Assembly (NCBI GenBank): GCA_003278305.1
Contig: QCFU01000001.1
Location: forward strand, 1-64,000
Direction of reading: 5' to 3'
DNA from: Prochlorococcus sp. AG-363-M21
Lineage (GTDB): Bacteria > Cyanobacteriota > Cyanobacteriia > PCC-6307 > Cyanobiaceae
DNA length: 64,000 bases
Of this stretch, positions 45,431-55,809 are shown one piece after another (the stretch's first letter is position 1; each line of letters starts with the position of its first letter). The notes below the pieces were generated by a model, which saw only the letters and a list, made by a program, of their open reading frames with translations, was not told the DNA's origin and ran no database searches. Made by a program: the position numbers and the translations under genes.

Positions 45431-46171
45431 ATGAGCTCTACAAATTCAAAACAACATCGAGATGTTCAGATAATTCCCTCTGTCTTGCCTGCTGACTGGG
45501 CAAACATGGGTCAATGCGTTAAGGAACTAGAAGATGCTGGTGTAGATAGAATCCAGTTTGACGTTATGGACGGGAATTTTGTACCAAACCTGACCTTTGG
45601 ACCAGAAATGATTGCCGCCTGCAGAAAATATTGCAATGTCCCTTTTGAAACTCAATTAATGGTCAGTCAATATAATTGTGAAACAATGCTTGAGGACTAT
45701 GTAAATGCAAGCAAAGGACCCAACGGAGAACCTGGAGTAGTAATTGCTCATGTTGAATCAAATGTTCATCTTCATAGAGTTCTTGGGAAAATAAGACAAC
45801 TGGGAGGCTCTCCTTCAGTTGCCCTTAACCCTCATACGCCAGTCGAAATGGTAGAAAATGTTTTAGATATGGTTGATCATGTCTTGGTAATGACAGTTAA
45901 TCCTGGATTTGGAGGGCAAGCTTATATTCCAACAATGCTGGAAAAAATCACTCGGCTTAGAAATATAATTATTGATAAAAGATATGAAATTGACATTGAA
46001 GTTGACGGCGGGATAAAGGCAGATTGGACTTTGTCTCAATGCTGCAATGCGGGAGCAAATTGTTTTATAGCTGGAAGTGGAATGTTCGCGTATCCTTCTT
46101 TAAGAGAAGGTTGTGATGCATTAAGGAAAATTGCTAACGATGCGCAAAGAGGAAATGTTTTAAGTAAATAA
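45431..46171 (+). CDS. rpe: ribulose-phosphate 3-epimerase
   Basis: A 246-residue TIM-barrel enzyme interconverting ribulose and xylulose 5-phosphate. Seen: QIIPSVLPADWANMGQCV, RIQFDVMDGNFVPNLTFGP (metal and catalytic Asp), HVLVMTVNPGFGGQAYIP, the IEVDGGIKADWTLSQC block with the second Asp, and AGANCFIAGSGMF. It is divergent from glpX and convergent with ccsA, two bases apart. Confidence 0.98.
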   Translation: MSSTNSKQHRDVQIIPSVLPADWANMGQCVKELEDAGVDRIQFDVMDGNFVPNLTFGPEMIAACRKYCNVPFETQLMVSQYNCETMLEDYVNASKGPNGEPGVVIAHVESNVHLHRVLGKIRQLGGSPSVALNPHTPVEMVENVLDMVDHVLVMTVNPGFGGQAYIPTMLEKITRLRNIIIDKRYEIDIEVDGGIKADWTLSQCCNAGANCFIAGSGMFAYPSLREGCDALRKIANDAQRGNVLSK

Positions 46172-46173
46172 TC

Positions 46174-47109
46174 TCAAAGGAACCATCCATAGCTGTGTAA
46201 ACCAATACCAAGAAAATTTACACCTAAATAGCAAACTAATATTACGAATAAACCAATAAGAGCAATTATTGCTGGTTTCTTACCTTGCCATCCTTTAGTA
46301 ATTCTTGAATGCAAGTAACCTGCATATACTAACCATGTTATAAAAGCCCAGGTCTCCTTGGGATCCCAACTCCACCAAGTTCCCCAAGCTTCATTTGCCC
46401 AAACAGCACCACTAATTAATCCAAATGTTAGCAATAAAAAGCCTAGTGTAATTATTCTATAACTCAAGGTATCAAATTGTTCAGAATCACTAAATTCGAT
46501 AGGGTCAAGATTATCTTCTATTATCAGATCGCTCTTATTAAATATCTTTTTGTCTCGAACAAAACCAACATCAAAAGAACTAGAACGTAATTTAAATGAT
46601 TCTGAATTAGATAGAAACAAAATATATATAGACAAAAGTGAACCCAATATTAGAGCGGCATAACTACACATTATTACTGTGACATGCATAACCAACCAAC
46701 TAGATCTTAAAGCTGGAACAAGAGGTGCTGAAGCTTGTAATTGTTCAGGTAAAATAAAACTCGCAAATGCGATTGTTAGCAGGGAAAATGGGGTTAATAT
46801 TGCATCAATTACGGCTGATTTAGATAATCTTGCTAGGAATAACTGGAAAAAAGTGAAGGCCCATGCAAGAAAATATAGGGATTCATATAGATTACTTACT
46901 GGAAAATGTCCGGATTGAATCCATCTTATAGTTAACTGACTCGCTATTAGTAAATTGGATATTAGAGTAACATTAATGACAAAACTTGACTTTTTATTTA
47001 CAGCAGCGAACCAGAAAGAAAACGGTAAAGCTAATAATAGAAAACAAAACGCTAATAATCCTAATGATATTACCGGATCTTTAAAGTATTCGAGTAGAAG
47101 TGAGATCAT
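46174..47109 (-). CDS. ccsA: cytochrome c biogenesis protein CcsA
   Basis: A 311-residue polytopic membrane protein (about eight helices) of system II cytochrome c maturation, delivering haem to apocytochromes on the thylakoid lumen side. Seen: the tryptophan-rich [18 protein letters not shown] motif and conserved His in the helices ([14 protein letters not shown] and [10 protein letters not shown]). It is the last gene of lptB-lptF/G-ccsA, 7 bases from the permease gene. Its partner ccs1 is not in the window. Confidence 0.95.
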   Translation of the reverse strand: MISLLLEYFKDPVISLGLLAFCFLLLALPFSFWFAAVNKKSSFVINVTLISNLLIASQLTIRWIQSGHFPVSNLYESLYFLAWAFTFFQLFLARLSKSAVIDAILTPFSLLTIAFASFILPEQLQASAPLVPALRSSWLVMHVTVIMCSYAALILGSLLSIYILFLSNSESFKLRSSSFDVGFVRDKKIFNKSDLIIEDNLDPIEFSDSEQFDTLSYRIITLGFLLLTFGLISGAVWANEAWGTWWSWDPKETWAFITWLVYAGYLHSRITKGWQGKKPAIIALIGLFVILVCYLGVNFLGIGLHSYGWFL

Positions 47110-47116
47110 ATAGTTC

Positions 47117-48274
47117 TTATTTCATTGCACGTTTTAGTATATAAACACCACCCAATAAAGAAATAAAAACAGGGGACCATGCTGATATAAAAGGGTTCAA
47201 TGCACCACTAACACCTAATGAACTGAATGTAAAACTTAAAACATAATAAATAAGTATCAATATTATACTTAATCCAAAACCTTGGCTTTGACTTGTTCTG
47301 ATATTAGGTTTAATACCAAGTGTACTGCCAATCAAACTAAAGACCAAACAAGCCATTGGCAGAGTAAATTTTTCTTGTATTCTGACTTTCATTCTCCTGG
47401 CTTCCTTTACATTTCCAGATAGTTCATATAATCTTTGTGCCTTTAAAGCATCTGATAAGGTCATGTTATTTGAATCTTGAGGCAACTCTGCAATATTCTT
47501 TGGACCTGAATCAAGAGGATAATTATATGTCTTAAAATCTACTGAAGTTGAAGCACCATTTGGAGAAATAGTATGTATATTACCGTCGACAAATTTCCAT
47601 GATCCTTTAGTATTATTCCATAATGCTTTTTTTGCTCTAAGTATCTGGGTATATTTAATCTTAGTAAAATCTAATAGTGTTACTCCGTTCATTTCTCCAT
47701 CTGTAAAATCTTTAGCATAGAACAAATGAGAAAGCCCTTGATCCCCTTTTCTAGAATAAACAATATCCTCAGAATGATTTGAATGCATTGAAATACCTAA
47801 TCCCCTTCTAAGAGTTATATCTGCCATTTGATTAGAGTTTGGTACAACTATATTGTTGAACATAAAAGTTGCTCCAGTCATAAATATTCCTAAAAATATT
47901 GCTGGTAAGATTATTCGTGGCAAGGATATTCCAATACTTAATAATGCTTTTATCTCACTATTTGCTGAAAGTCGACTATATGAAAGCAATGTAGCCATTA
48001 AAACTGCCATAGGAAATGACAATACAAGAAAGCCAGGTAACTTAAGAAGAAGAACCTGAAGTGCTATAGATATTGACAAACCAGATTCAACTATTTGACG
48101 AATAAGCTCAAACATTGCACCTAATGATAAAGATATTATTGTGAAAGCAGATACCGCAAAAAGGAAAGGAGGAAGTAATTCTATAGTCAACCACCTATCT
48201 AAAAGGGGTATTCTTCTCCACTTAGAATGTAAGAGACGGTAATAAGATTTAAATACTAGTATTAGTTGATTCAT
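47117..48274 (-). CDS. LptF/LptG-type permease, lipopolysaccharide export
   Basis: A 385-residue YjgP/YjgQ-family membrane protein. Three N-terminal helices ([21 protein letters not shown], then [21 protein letters not shown] and [20 protein letters not shown]) are followed by a periplasmic domain of about 170 residues and C-terminal helices. It would form the channel with LptB and connect to LptC. Only one permease gene is present here, as in many cyanobacteria. It is 8 bases after lptB. Confidence 0.9.
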   Translation of the reverse strand: MNQLILVFKSYYRLLHSKWRRIPLLDRWLTIELLPPFLFAVSAFTIISLSLGAMFELIRQIVESGLSISIALQVLLLKLPGFLVLSFPMAVLMATLLSYSRLSANSEIKALLSIGISLPRIILPAIFLGIFMTGATFMFNNIVVPNSNQMADITLRRGLGISMHSNHSEDIVYSRKGDQGLSHLFYAKDFTDGEMNGVTLLDFTKIKYTQILRAKKALWNNTKGSWKFVDGNIHTISPNGASTSVDFKTYNYPLDSGPKNIAELPQDSNNMTLSDALKAQRLYELSGNVKEARRMKVRIQEKFTLPMACLVFSLIGSTLGIKPNIRTSQSQGFGLSIILILIYYVLSFTFSSLGVSGALNPFISAWSPVFISLLGGVYILKRAMK

Positions 48275-48282
48275 ATAAATAA

Positions 48283-49011
48283 TTACAGTTGAAATTTATC
48301 ACCTAGATAATAACGTTTAACAAGTTTATTGTTTGCAACTTCCTTAGAAGTACCAGAGGCTAAAATCTTACCATCGCTTAGAATATAGGATCTGTTGGTT
48401 ATTGCTAGTGTCTCTCTAACATTATGGTCAGTGATTAAAATACCCATTCCGAGATTTCTTAAGTTATCAATTAATCCTTGTAAATCATCAACCGCCAAAG
48501 GATCAACTCCCGCGAATGGTTCATCAAGTAGTAAGTATCTTGGACCAATTCTACCTGAAGCCAATGCTCTAGCTACTTCAAGCCTTCGCCTTTCTCCCCC
48601 TGAGAGCTGAAAGCCCTTTCTATCTAAAAAAGCACCTAACGAAAAATCTGCTATAAGTTGTTCGCGTCTGATTCTTCGATGAGAATTATTTGGAATACTT
48701 TGTGAAAGAGCAATCTCAAGATTCTCTATGACATTTAAATTTCTAAAGATACTTGGTTCCTGTGGCAAATAGCCAATACCCATACGTGACCTTTCTGGCA
48801 TAGGTAAGTTAGTAACAAATTTATCATCAAGAACAACATCTCCGTAGTCTGGTGTTAATTGTCCAATAAGAATATTGAATGTAGTTGTTTTACCGGCACC
48901 GTTAGGGCCTAGCAAACCAACTACTTCTCCTGAAAAAACTTCTATAGATACATCATCTACTAGTTTAGTACCAGATATAGATAAACTAATGTTATTTAAT
49001 AGAAGACTCAT
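48283..49011 (-). CDS. lptB: LptB, ABC transporter ATPase for lipopolysaccharide export
   Basis: A 242-residue ATP-binding cassette protein. Walker A GPNGAGKTT near residues 35-43, Q-loop YLPQEPSIFRNLNVIEN, signature LSGGERRRLEVARAL, Walker B RYLLLDEPFAGVDPLAV and switch DHNVRETL. Closest family is LptB. The permease immediately downstream supports this. Confidence 0.95.
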   Translation of the reverse strand: MSLLLNNISLSISGTKLVDDVSIEVFSGEVVGLLGPNGAGKTTTFNILIGQLTPDYGDVVLDDKFVTNLPMPERSRMGIGYLPQEPSIFRNLNVIENLEIALSQSIPNNSHRRIRREQLIADFSLGAFLDRKGFQLSGGERRRLEVARALASGRIGPRYLLLDEPFAGVDPLAVDDLQGLIDNLRNLGMGILITDHNVRETLAITNRSYILSDGKILASGTSKEVANNKLVKRYYLGDKFQL

Positions 49012-49077
49012 TTGCTTATAAATTTAATATATAGATTCACAATAAATACAAGGATGATATTCATTATTAATATAGCT

Positions 49078-49461
49078 CTAATTCTTATCGACAATCTTAG
49101 GATAATCGATATCTAAAGGAAATTGGTTATTTTGTAGAGATTGGAGTCTTAATTTTAAAACAGAGCAGAGTGAATCCAAATCCTTACCTAAATCTGCAAT
49201 ATTATCTCCCTGAATTCTACCTACAGCTTCTCCATATAGGATGGTAGCTCCCTTTAAATTGCCTCTCTCTAAATGCAATTCTGCAACTGCTATTTGTAAC
49301 ATTGCTTGTATAGTTGTTCGTTCATTTCCTATGAGTTCATGCCATAAATCTTCTAAGTAGTCATGTGCCTCGTACCATTGCTTAGAATTAAAATAATGAA
49401 TACCCTTATTAAAACGCGAATCATTTCTTATATATACATTAATTGTTGATGAAATACTCAT
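49078..49461 (-). CDS. DUF309 protein
   Basis: A 127-residue helical protein with the DUF309 motif FNSKQWYEAHDYLEDLWHELIG and QAMLQIAVAELHLERGN, a hairpin of helices around conserved His/Glu. Function not established. Its ATG overlaps the typA stop by 4 bases, so it is probably translated by coupling, and it lies 66 bases before lptB. Confidence 0.9.
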   Translation of the reverse strand: MSISSTINVYIRNDSRFNKGIHYFNSKQWYEAHDYLEDLWHELIGNERTTIQAMLQIAVAELHLERGNLKGATILYGEAVGRIQGDNIADLGKDLDSLCSVLKLRLQSLQNNQFPLDIDYPKIVDKN

Positions 49462-51263
49462 TTCTTCTTTGTAGTTCTTTTAGCAGAGAGTTTTCTTAGT
49501 CTAATAGATTCGGGTGTAACTTCCAACATTTCATCTGGTCCAATATATTCCAAAGCACGCTCTAGAGTAATCTCAATAGGTGACTGTAATGTATCGAGTT
49601 CTTCTGCTCCCGAAGACCTCATATTTGTTAGTTGTTTAGTCTTACATATATTTATTTCAAGATCCTGCTGTCTATTATTTTCTCCTATAATCATACCTTT
49701 ATATACTTTTGTTCCTGGCTTAATAAAGTATTGGCCTCTATCCTCTGCATTTTTTAATGCATAGAATGTTGCAACGCCTTCTTCAAATGAAATTAAAACA
49801 CCATTTCTCTTTGAATTATATTCACCCAATGTCTTTCTATACTCGTAAAAAGAATGACTCATTATACCCTCTCCTTTTGTTGCTCTTATAAATTCTCCTC
49901 TAAAACCAATTAATCCTCTAGATGGCACTAAGAACTCAAGTTGAGTTCTTCCATCATTACTATTAAACATATTTTGCATCTCAGCCTTTCTATTGCCAAG
50001 ATTTTCAATACATATGCCGACACTTTCTTCTGGTATATCTAATACAAGGGTTTCGACTGGCTCACAATCATTTCCATCTATAGTCCTAAATATAACTTCA
50101 GGTTGAGAAACTTGAAACTCATAACCTTCTCTCCTCATTGTCTCTATAAGTATACCTAAATGCAATTCACCGCGACCACAAACAGAAAATCTATCTGGTG
50201 AATCTGTTTCATCTACTCTTAAAGCAACATTTGTAAGTAGTTCCTTATATAATCTGTCTCTTAATTGTCTACTAGTTACAAACTTTCCTTCAAGGCCTGC
50301 GAAAGGTGAATCATTAACAACAAATGTCATACTTAAGGTAGGTTCATCAACCTTAATTAGAGGTAATGCTTCAGGTTCATTTGGGCACGCAATTGTTTCA
50401 CCTATATTGACGTCATCAAATCCGGCTATTGCTACAATATTTCCAGCAAAAGCCTCCTTGATCTCTTTACGCTGTAAGCCCTCAAAGCCTAATAACTTCG
50501 AAATTTTTCCTACCTTTGTAGTTCCATTTTCCTTAATTAATGCCGCCTTTTGATTCTGATATATTGAACCATTATGGACCCTACCAATAATAATTCTTCC
50601 AAGGAAATCTGAATAATCTAAAGTGGTTATTTGTAGTTGTAATGGTTTATTCGGATCTCCTACAGGCGGAGGAACATTTCTAAGTATTGATTCAAATAAA
50701 GGTTTCATATCTTCGCTATCAGTTTTCATATCAGGCTTAGCAAAACCTCCTAAACCACTACCAAACAAATAAGTAAAATCACATTGATCATCATCTGCTC
50801 CTAATTCAATAAAAAGATCTAGGACTTTGTCTACTGCCAATTCTGGATCTACTCTTGCCCTATCAATTTTATTAACAAATACAATTGGCCTTAAACCCTT
50901 TTCCAGAGCTTTTTTTAGAACAAACCTTGTTTGGGGCATAGGTCCTTCATTTGCATCAACTATCAGCAAACATCCATCAACCATTCCTAATACTCTTTCC
51001 ACCTCTCCCCCAAAATCAGCATGACCTGGAGTATCAACAATATTAATCCGAGTATTCTTATAAACTACTGAGGTATTTTTTGACAAAATAGTAATTCCTC
51101 TTTCTCTCTCTAAATCATTTGAATCCATTACACAGGTAGGTATTGCTTCATTATCACGAAAGATTCCAGATTGAGATAACAAGGCATCGACTAATGTCGT
51201 CTTTCCATGGTCAACATGAGCAATTATTGCGATATTTCGAATAGCTTCAGCCTTGGCAATCAT
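49458..51263 (-). CDS. typA: GTP-binding protein TypA/BipA
   Basis: A 601-residue ribosome-associated GTPase used in ribosome assembly and stress. Seen: G1 IIAHVDHGKTTLVDAL, the switch ERERGITILSKNTS, DTPGHADFGGEVERVLG, VNKIDRARVDP, then EF-G-like domains and a C-terminal BipA domain. Typical length. It has an 82-base gap to the VanY-type gene and overlaps DUF309. Confidence 0.97.
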   Translation of the reverse strand: MIAKAEAIRNIAIIAHVDHGKTTLVDALLSQSGIFRDNEAIPTCVMDSNDLERERGITILSKNTSVVYKNTRINIVDTPGHADFGGEVERVLGMVDGCLLIVDANEGPMPQTRFVLKKALEKGLRPIVFVNKIDRARVDPELAVDKVLDLFIELGADDDQCDFTYLFGSGLGGFAKPDMKTDSEDMKPLFESILRNVPPPVGDPNKPLQLQITTLDYSDFLGRIIIGRVHNGSIYQNQKAALIKENGTTKVGKISKLLGFEGLQRKEIKEAFAGNIVAIAGFDDVNIGETIACPNEPEALPLIKVDEPTLSMTFVVNDSPFAGLEGKFVTSRQLRDRLYKELLTNVALRVDETDSPDRFSVCGRGELHLGILIETMRREGYEFQVSQPEVIFRTIDGNDCEPVETLVLDIPEESVGICIENLGNRKAEMQNMFNSNDGRTQLEFLVPSRGLIGFRGEFIRATKGEGIMSHSFYEYRKTLGEYNSKRNGVLISFEEGVATFYALKNAEDRGQYFIKPGTKVYKGMIIGENNRQQDLEINICKTKQLTNMRSSGAEELDTLQSPIEITLERALEYIGPDEMLEVTPESIRLRKLSAKRTTKKK

Positions 51264-51345
51264 AAGAAGAAAAAAATTAATTAAAAAAACATTAAAGCTT
51301 ATATCGAAACATTATCTCAAATTCAGTAGTTTTAAGTAGGAAGGC

Positions 51346-52140
51346 TTAGTCATATTTGCTTTTTTTCATTAATAAGTTATTAGCTTTCTTAAATTTCTCA
51401 AGGGCTTCCACAGTACCTTCATATCTCCAATGCCAGGGTTCATAACTTACCCCTTGAGGATTGCCTTTAGGGAATGAAAGTATGAAATGATATCTGGCTG
51501 CATTTTTATTAAGCCAATTAAATGCCGGTGTGTTTTCAAAATCAACTTCAAAATCTGTTTGGCGCATGGTGCCATCTCCAAGATCTATTGCAAAACCAGT
51601 ACTATGTTCAGAATATCCTGGTGGGGCAGATACCTTAGCCCTTTCTATTGCTACTTGATTACGAGCTGACTTCCTTTCATAGAATATAGATCTTTGAAGT
51701 TCTATTGATCTAAATCCACTTAGGAGAACAAGTTTAATTCCATCTTTTAGCGCAGCTGAGCTCATCTCAGTTAAAGCTTTATAAGTATCCTTGTGGACCT
51801 CCAAACCTGGATAAACTGAAATAAGGTCTTCCTTTAAGGCCTCTTTATATGGGAAGTGGCCTAAAAGGGTTATATCAGATGTGTTTAATGCTTTTATGTC
51901 GTTATTTTGTGTTTTAAGAACTAATTGACCGCTATTAAAAAAAAATAGAAAATAAAAAGAAAATGAAATTAATGTAATAAAAAGTCCTCTTAAAAGAAAT
52001 CTTATTTTTTTTAACTGAGAAGAACGGACAGTAGAAGATCTTTGTGCGAGAGGAATCTCATCGCTATTAACTGACCTATTTTTTTCAGACCGACTCACAA
52101 AAGGGAATAATTCTTGTTTCGATCGTAACGGTCTGAGCAA
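51346..52140 (-). CDS. VanY-type D-alanyl-D-alanine carboxypeptidase
   Basis: A 264-residue M15B metallopeptidase trimming terminal D-Ala from peptidoglycan stems. A membrane anchor at about residues 46-68 (FLLRGLFITLISFSFYFLFF) puts the catalytic part in the periplasm. Seen: LLSGFRSIELQRSIFYER, the zinc motif PGYSEHSTGFAIDLGDG and EPWHWRYEGT with the last ligands. The start codon is TTG at 52140. It is divergent from chlP. Confidence 0.9.
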   Translation of the reverse strand: MLRPLRSKQELFPFVSRSEKNRSVNSDEIPLAQRSSTVRSSQLKKIRFLLRGLFITLISFSFYFLFFFNSGQLVLKTQNNDIKALNTSDITLLGHFPYKEALKEDLISVYPGLEVHKDTYKALTEMSSAALKDGIKLVLLSGFRSIELQRSIFYERKSARNQVAIERAKVSAPPGYSEHSTGFAIDLGDGTMRQTDFEVDFENTPAFNWLNKNAARYHFILSFPKGNPQGVSYEPWHWRYEGTVEALEKFKKANNLLMKKSKYD

Positions 52141-52207
52141 ATTGTTGGCGCATAAATTGCCGTAGAGATGTAAGTTTTAAAAAAGAATCTAAGCTTTTAT
52201 TTAAAAG

Positions 52208-53542
52208 ATGTTGCGCGTAGCAGTAATCGGAGGGGGACCAAGTGGTTCCTGTGCAGCAGAAGTTCTTGCAAAAGCAGGAATTAGTACATGGATTTTTGAA
52301 AGGAAACTTGATAATGCCAAGCCATGCGGAGGTGCGATACCCCTATGTATGGTTTCAGAATTCGATTTGCCAGACTCAATTATTGATAGGAAAGTACGAA
52401 ATATGCGTATGATCTCACCTTCTAATAGAGAAGTAGATATCAGTCTAGATAAGGTTTATGGCAAAACTGATAATGAATATATTGGTATGTGCAGACGGGA
52501 GGTCATGGATGCCTTCATGAGAAATAGAGCTGCGGAGCTTGGTGCAAATTTGGTAAATGGATTAGTTACTAAAATTGATACAGGTACTCAGAGACAAGGA
52601 CCCTATAAACTAACCTATTCAGATTTCTCAAGTGGAGAGTCTACTGGAGTAACAAAAACACTAGAAGTAGACGTAATCATAGGAGCAGATGGAGCTAATA
52701 GTCGTGTAGCTAAAGCCATGGATGCCGGAGACTATAACGTGGCAATTGCATTTCAAGAAAGAATTAAATTACCTGAAAAGGAAATGGGATATTACGAAGA
52801 TTTGGCAGAAATGTATGTAGGTACTGATGTTTCACCAGATTTCTACGGTTGGGTATTCCCTAAATATGATCATGTCGCAGTAGGAACTGGAACAATGCAG
52901 AAAAACCAGGCACTTATCAAAGGACTTCAAGAAGGTGTAAGAGAAAGAGCGAAAAAGAGATTAGTAAATGGCGAAGTCATAAAAGTAGAGGCTCATCCAA
53001 TACCAGAACACCCAAGACCTAGAAGAGTTGTTGGGAGAATGGCTCTAGTTGGAGACGCAGCTGGTTATGTAACCAAAAGCTCTGGAGAAGGTATATATTT
53101 TGCTGCAAAAAGCGGAAGGATGTGCGCTGAAGAAATTGTTTTAGTTAGTGACGGAGGCAAAAAGATTCCTTCTGAAAATGACCTTAAGAAATACATAACT
53201 AAATGGGATAAAAAATATGGCGCAACATACAAGGTATTAGAAATTCTTCAAAACATTTTCTATTCAAATGATGGAGCGAGAGAAGCTTTTGTAGAAATGT
53301 GTGATGACATGGATGTTCAAAGGCTTACTTTTGACAGTTATCTATATAAAACCGTTGTTGCCATGAAGCCTTTACAACAATTAAAACTGACATTTTTAAC
53401 GTTAGGGTCAGTTTTACGAGGTAGAGCATTAGCACCAAAAAAATATAAGCCTGTTCCTAGTGCAGTCAGAGAGGAATCTGAAGTCAACAAGATGCTGGAG
53501 GTCAGTACGATTAAGGGGGGCATAAAAGTTGGCAGGAAATAA
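52208..53542 (+). CDS. chlP: geranylgeranyl reductase
   Basis: A 444-residue flavoprotein reducing geranylgeranyl groups to phytyl for chlorophylls and tocopherols. Seen: VAVIGGGPSGSCAAEVLAKAG (FAD-binding), KPCGGAIPLCMV with the conserved GG, GMCRREVMDAFMRN, DVIIGADGANSRVAKAM, the GWVFPKYDHVAVGTG stretch and RMALVGDAAGYVTKSSGEG. It ends 14 bases before the convergent glyS end. Confidence 0.97.
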   Translation: MLRVAVIGGGPSGSCAAEVLAKAGISTWIFERKLDNAKPCGGAIPLCMVSEFDLPDSIIDRKVRNMRMISPSNREVDISLDKVYGKTDNEYIGMCRREVMDAFMRNRAAELGANLVNGLVTKIDTGTQRQGPYKLTYSDFSSGESTGVTKTLEVDVIIGADGANSRVAKAMDAGDYNVAIAFQERIKLPEKEMGYYEDLAEMYVGTDVSPDFYGWVFPKYDHVAVGTGTMQKNQALIKGLQEGVRERAKKRLVNGEVIKVEAHPIPEHPRPRRVVGRMALVGDAAGYVTKSSGEGIYFAAKSGRMCAEEIVLVSDGGKKIPSENDLKKYITKWDKKYGATYKVLEILQNIFYSNDGAREAFVEMCDDMDVQRLTFDSYLYKTVVAMKPLQQLKLTFLTLGSVLRGRALAPKKYKPVPSAVREESEVNKMLEVSTIKGGIKVGRK

Positions 53543-53556
53543 TCCATATTTATTAA

Positions 53557-55719
53557 TCAACTAATACGACTAAAGTCTGCAATTACAGAAGATTGGTTTC
53601 TTATTAATGCCAAGAGATTTAATCTATTATTTCTTACCAATTGATCTTCAGCCATTACCATTACACTAAATTCACCATCGAAAAAGTTTTTAAGAACGTC
53701 AAAACCTGACAAAAGCTTTTGAGCTAGTTTCTGATATCCAGACGATGAACTATCCTTTGTCATAGGTTCAATTTCATTGATAAATTCTAATAAATCAAAC
53801 TCACTCTGTTTTTCAAATAGATTCATATCAATAAGATTCTTAGAGCTAATAGTCTCAGAATCAAGAGTTGAGTTTTCAGCTAATCTAGTTGCTCTAGCTA
53901 CTACTTCCTGAAGTTCTTTTAAAGTACCTTTCTTCCTCAAATCTGAAAGAATATTTGCTCTATTAAAGATGTCAGTTAAGTCCGAAAGTATTCTATTTAT
54001 ATTTATAGTTTCTCCCGCGACTGCTGATCCCAAGTCAGGATCTATATCTAACTCTTCAAGAGTTGACAATAGTCTTGTTCTAAAGAAGTCATATAGGTCA
54101 GATAAAGTCTGTTGGTTATTTGACAAAACCTCTGGGAATTGATCAGACCAATAAGAAACAGACTCTTTAATCAAATTATATAGATCAATGTTTATTTGAT
54201 TTTTGATTATTATCCGAATAATGCCATTTGCAGCTCTTCTTAAAGCATATGGGTCTGAAGAACCACTTGGTCTCTGTCCCTTAGAAAATATACTTATAAT
54301 TAATTCCACTTTATCAGAAATCGAGAGTAGTGACCCAATAAACGAGCTTGGCAAATCTGCTCCAGAATAAGTAGGCATATATTGTTCTAGAACAGCTAAA
54401 GCAACTGTATTAGTCTGACCTTCAATTAATAAGTATTTTGCCCCCATAACACCTTGCAATTCTGGAAACTCTGAGACAATATTACTAACTAAATCATTTT
54501 TGCAAAAATAAGAAGATTTTTCTAAATCTAATCTTTGTTGCTCTTGTAAGTCTAAATAATCAGCAAGTTTATTGGAGATCCAAGAAATACGCATTACTCG
54601 ATCATATAAAGAACCAAGTCCTTCAGTAAATGTAACTTCTTTAAGTTCTAATATTCTTGTAGAAGTTGAAATAGATGTATCTAAATCAATAAAATATTTG
54701 GCGTCAGAAAAGCGTGCTTTGATAACTCTCTCGTTTCCTTCGCGGATAACATCTATTGCGTCTTTTAGCCCATTACTTATACATAAAAATTTAGAATTTA
54801 ACAATCCGATTGAATCTAGTGAAAGTTGATCATATGAATTGGTTGTCGATAGTAATGGAATATATCTCTGATGTACACGCATTACAGTAGTTAGCAACTC
54901 TAAAGGCAACGTAAGAAAAGATGGATCAAAAGAACATTCTATTAGCAAAGGTTTTTCTACCAGGTCTGTTAGTTCTTCTAATAGTGAATTTGGCATATCC
55001 GGCTGTGAATCAAGAGATTGAGCTGCTTGATTAACCTGTTTTTTTATTTCTAACTTTCTAGATTCACGATTAATAATAACGCCAGAATCTTTTAAAAGAG
55101 ATTCATAGTCACTAACAGAAGAAACTTTCAATAGATTCTGATTTAGTCGACTGCCTCTCGTGATATTCCCAGGTAATACATTATCGTCGAAACCAGTAAG
55201 GTTGAAACTTATGATATTTTCATCCAACAAACTAACTATCCACCTAATAGGTCTGGAAAAACGAAAGTCTCCTTGGCCCCATTTCATAAATCGTTTACCT
55301 TGAAGACCCTTAATCCAGAGAGGTATTGATAATTCAAGAATATCTCGCGCTGAATTTCCCTTCTTAACAACTCTCGCTATCGCGAATGGACCTTTGGGGG
55401 TATCGATTCTATCTAATTGATCAGCAGAGAGATTAAATCTTCTTGCAAATCCATTTGCTGCTTGAGTTGGGACTCCATCAATAAATGCCTTATCATAGGG
55501 AGGTCCTTTGATATCTTGAATATCATCCTCAGCCTTCGCTGATAACCCATGAATTATTAAGACAATTCTTCTTGGGGTCGAAGAGCAAAAAATCTCGTTA
55601 AAATTTAATCGATTATGATCAAGATCTAATTTCACAAGTTTTTCAAGTTGAGGAGCTGCTTCAATTGCAAAATGAGGAGGTAATTCCTCCGTTCCAATCT
55701 CTAATAAGAAATTGTGCAT
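53557..55719 (-). CDS. glyS: glycyl-tRNA synthetase beta subunit
   Basis: A 720-residue beta chain of the alpha2-beta2 glycyl-tRNA synthetase. Seen: FLLEIGTEELPPHFA at the N terminus, RFMKWGQGDFRFSRPIRWIVSLL, VEKPLLIECSFDPSFL, VMRVHQRYIPLL, SDPYALRRAANGIIRIII, and a C-terminal anticodon-binding helix bundle. glyQ is elsewhere. It faces sir (plus) across a 90-base promoter region. Confidence 0.97.
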   Translation of the reverse strand: MHNFLLEIGTEELPPHFAIEAAPQLEKLVKLDLDHNRLNFNEIFCSSTPRRIVLIIHGLSAKAEDDIQDIKGPPYDKAFIDGVPTQAANGFARRFNLSADQLDRIDTPKGPFAIARVVKKGNSARDILELSIPLWIKGLQGKRFMKWGQGDFRFSRPIRWIVSLLDENIISFNLTGFDDNVLPGNITRGSRLNQNLLKVSSVSDYESLLKDSGVIINRESRKLEIKKQVNQAAQSLDSQPDMPNSLLEELTDLVEKPLLIECSFDPSFLTLPLELLTTVMRVHQRYIPLLSTTNSYDQLSLDSIGLLNSKFLCISNGLKDAIDVIREGNERVIKARFSDAKYFIDLDTSISTSTRILELKEVTFTEGLGSLYDRVMRISWISNKLADYLDLQEQQRLDLEKSSYFCKNDLVSNIVSEFPELQGVMGAKYLLIEGQTNTVALAVLEQYMPTYSGADLPSSFIGSLLSISDKVELIISIFSKGQRPSGSSDPYALRRAANGIIRIIIKNQINIDLYNLIKESVSYWSDQFPEVLSNNQQTLSDLYDFFRTRLLSTLEELDIDPDLGSAVAGETININRILSDLTDIFNRANILSDLRKKGTLKELQEVVARATRLAENSTLDSETISSKNLIDMNLFEKQSEFDLLEFINEIEPMTKDSSSSGYQKLAQKLLSGFDVLKNFFDGEFSVMVMAEDQLVRNNRLNLLALIRNQSSVIADFSRIS

Positions 55720-55809
55720 AGAGAAAAGAAATTAATTGTTTCTCACTTTATTGAAAAATCAGTGAAAAAAGTATGATTCTTGTATGAAATGAATTTAAGA
55801 AAGTAAATC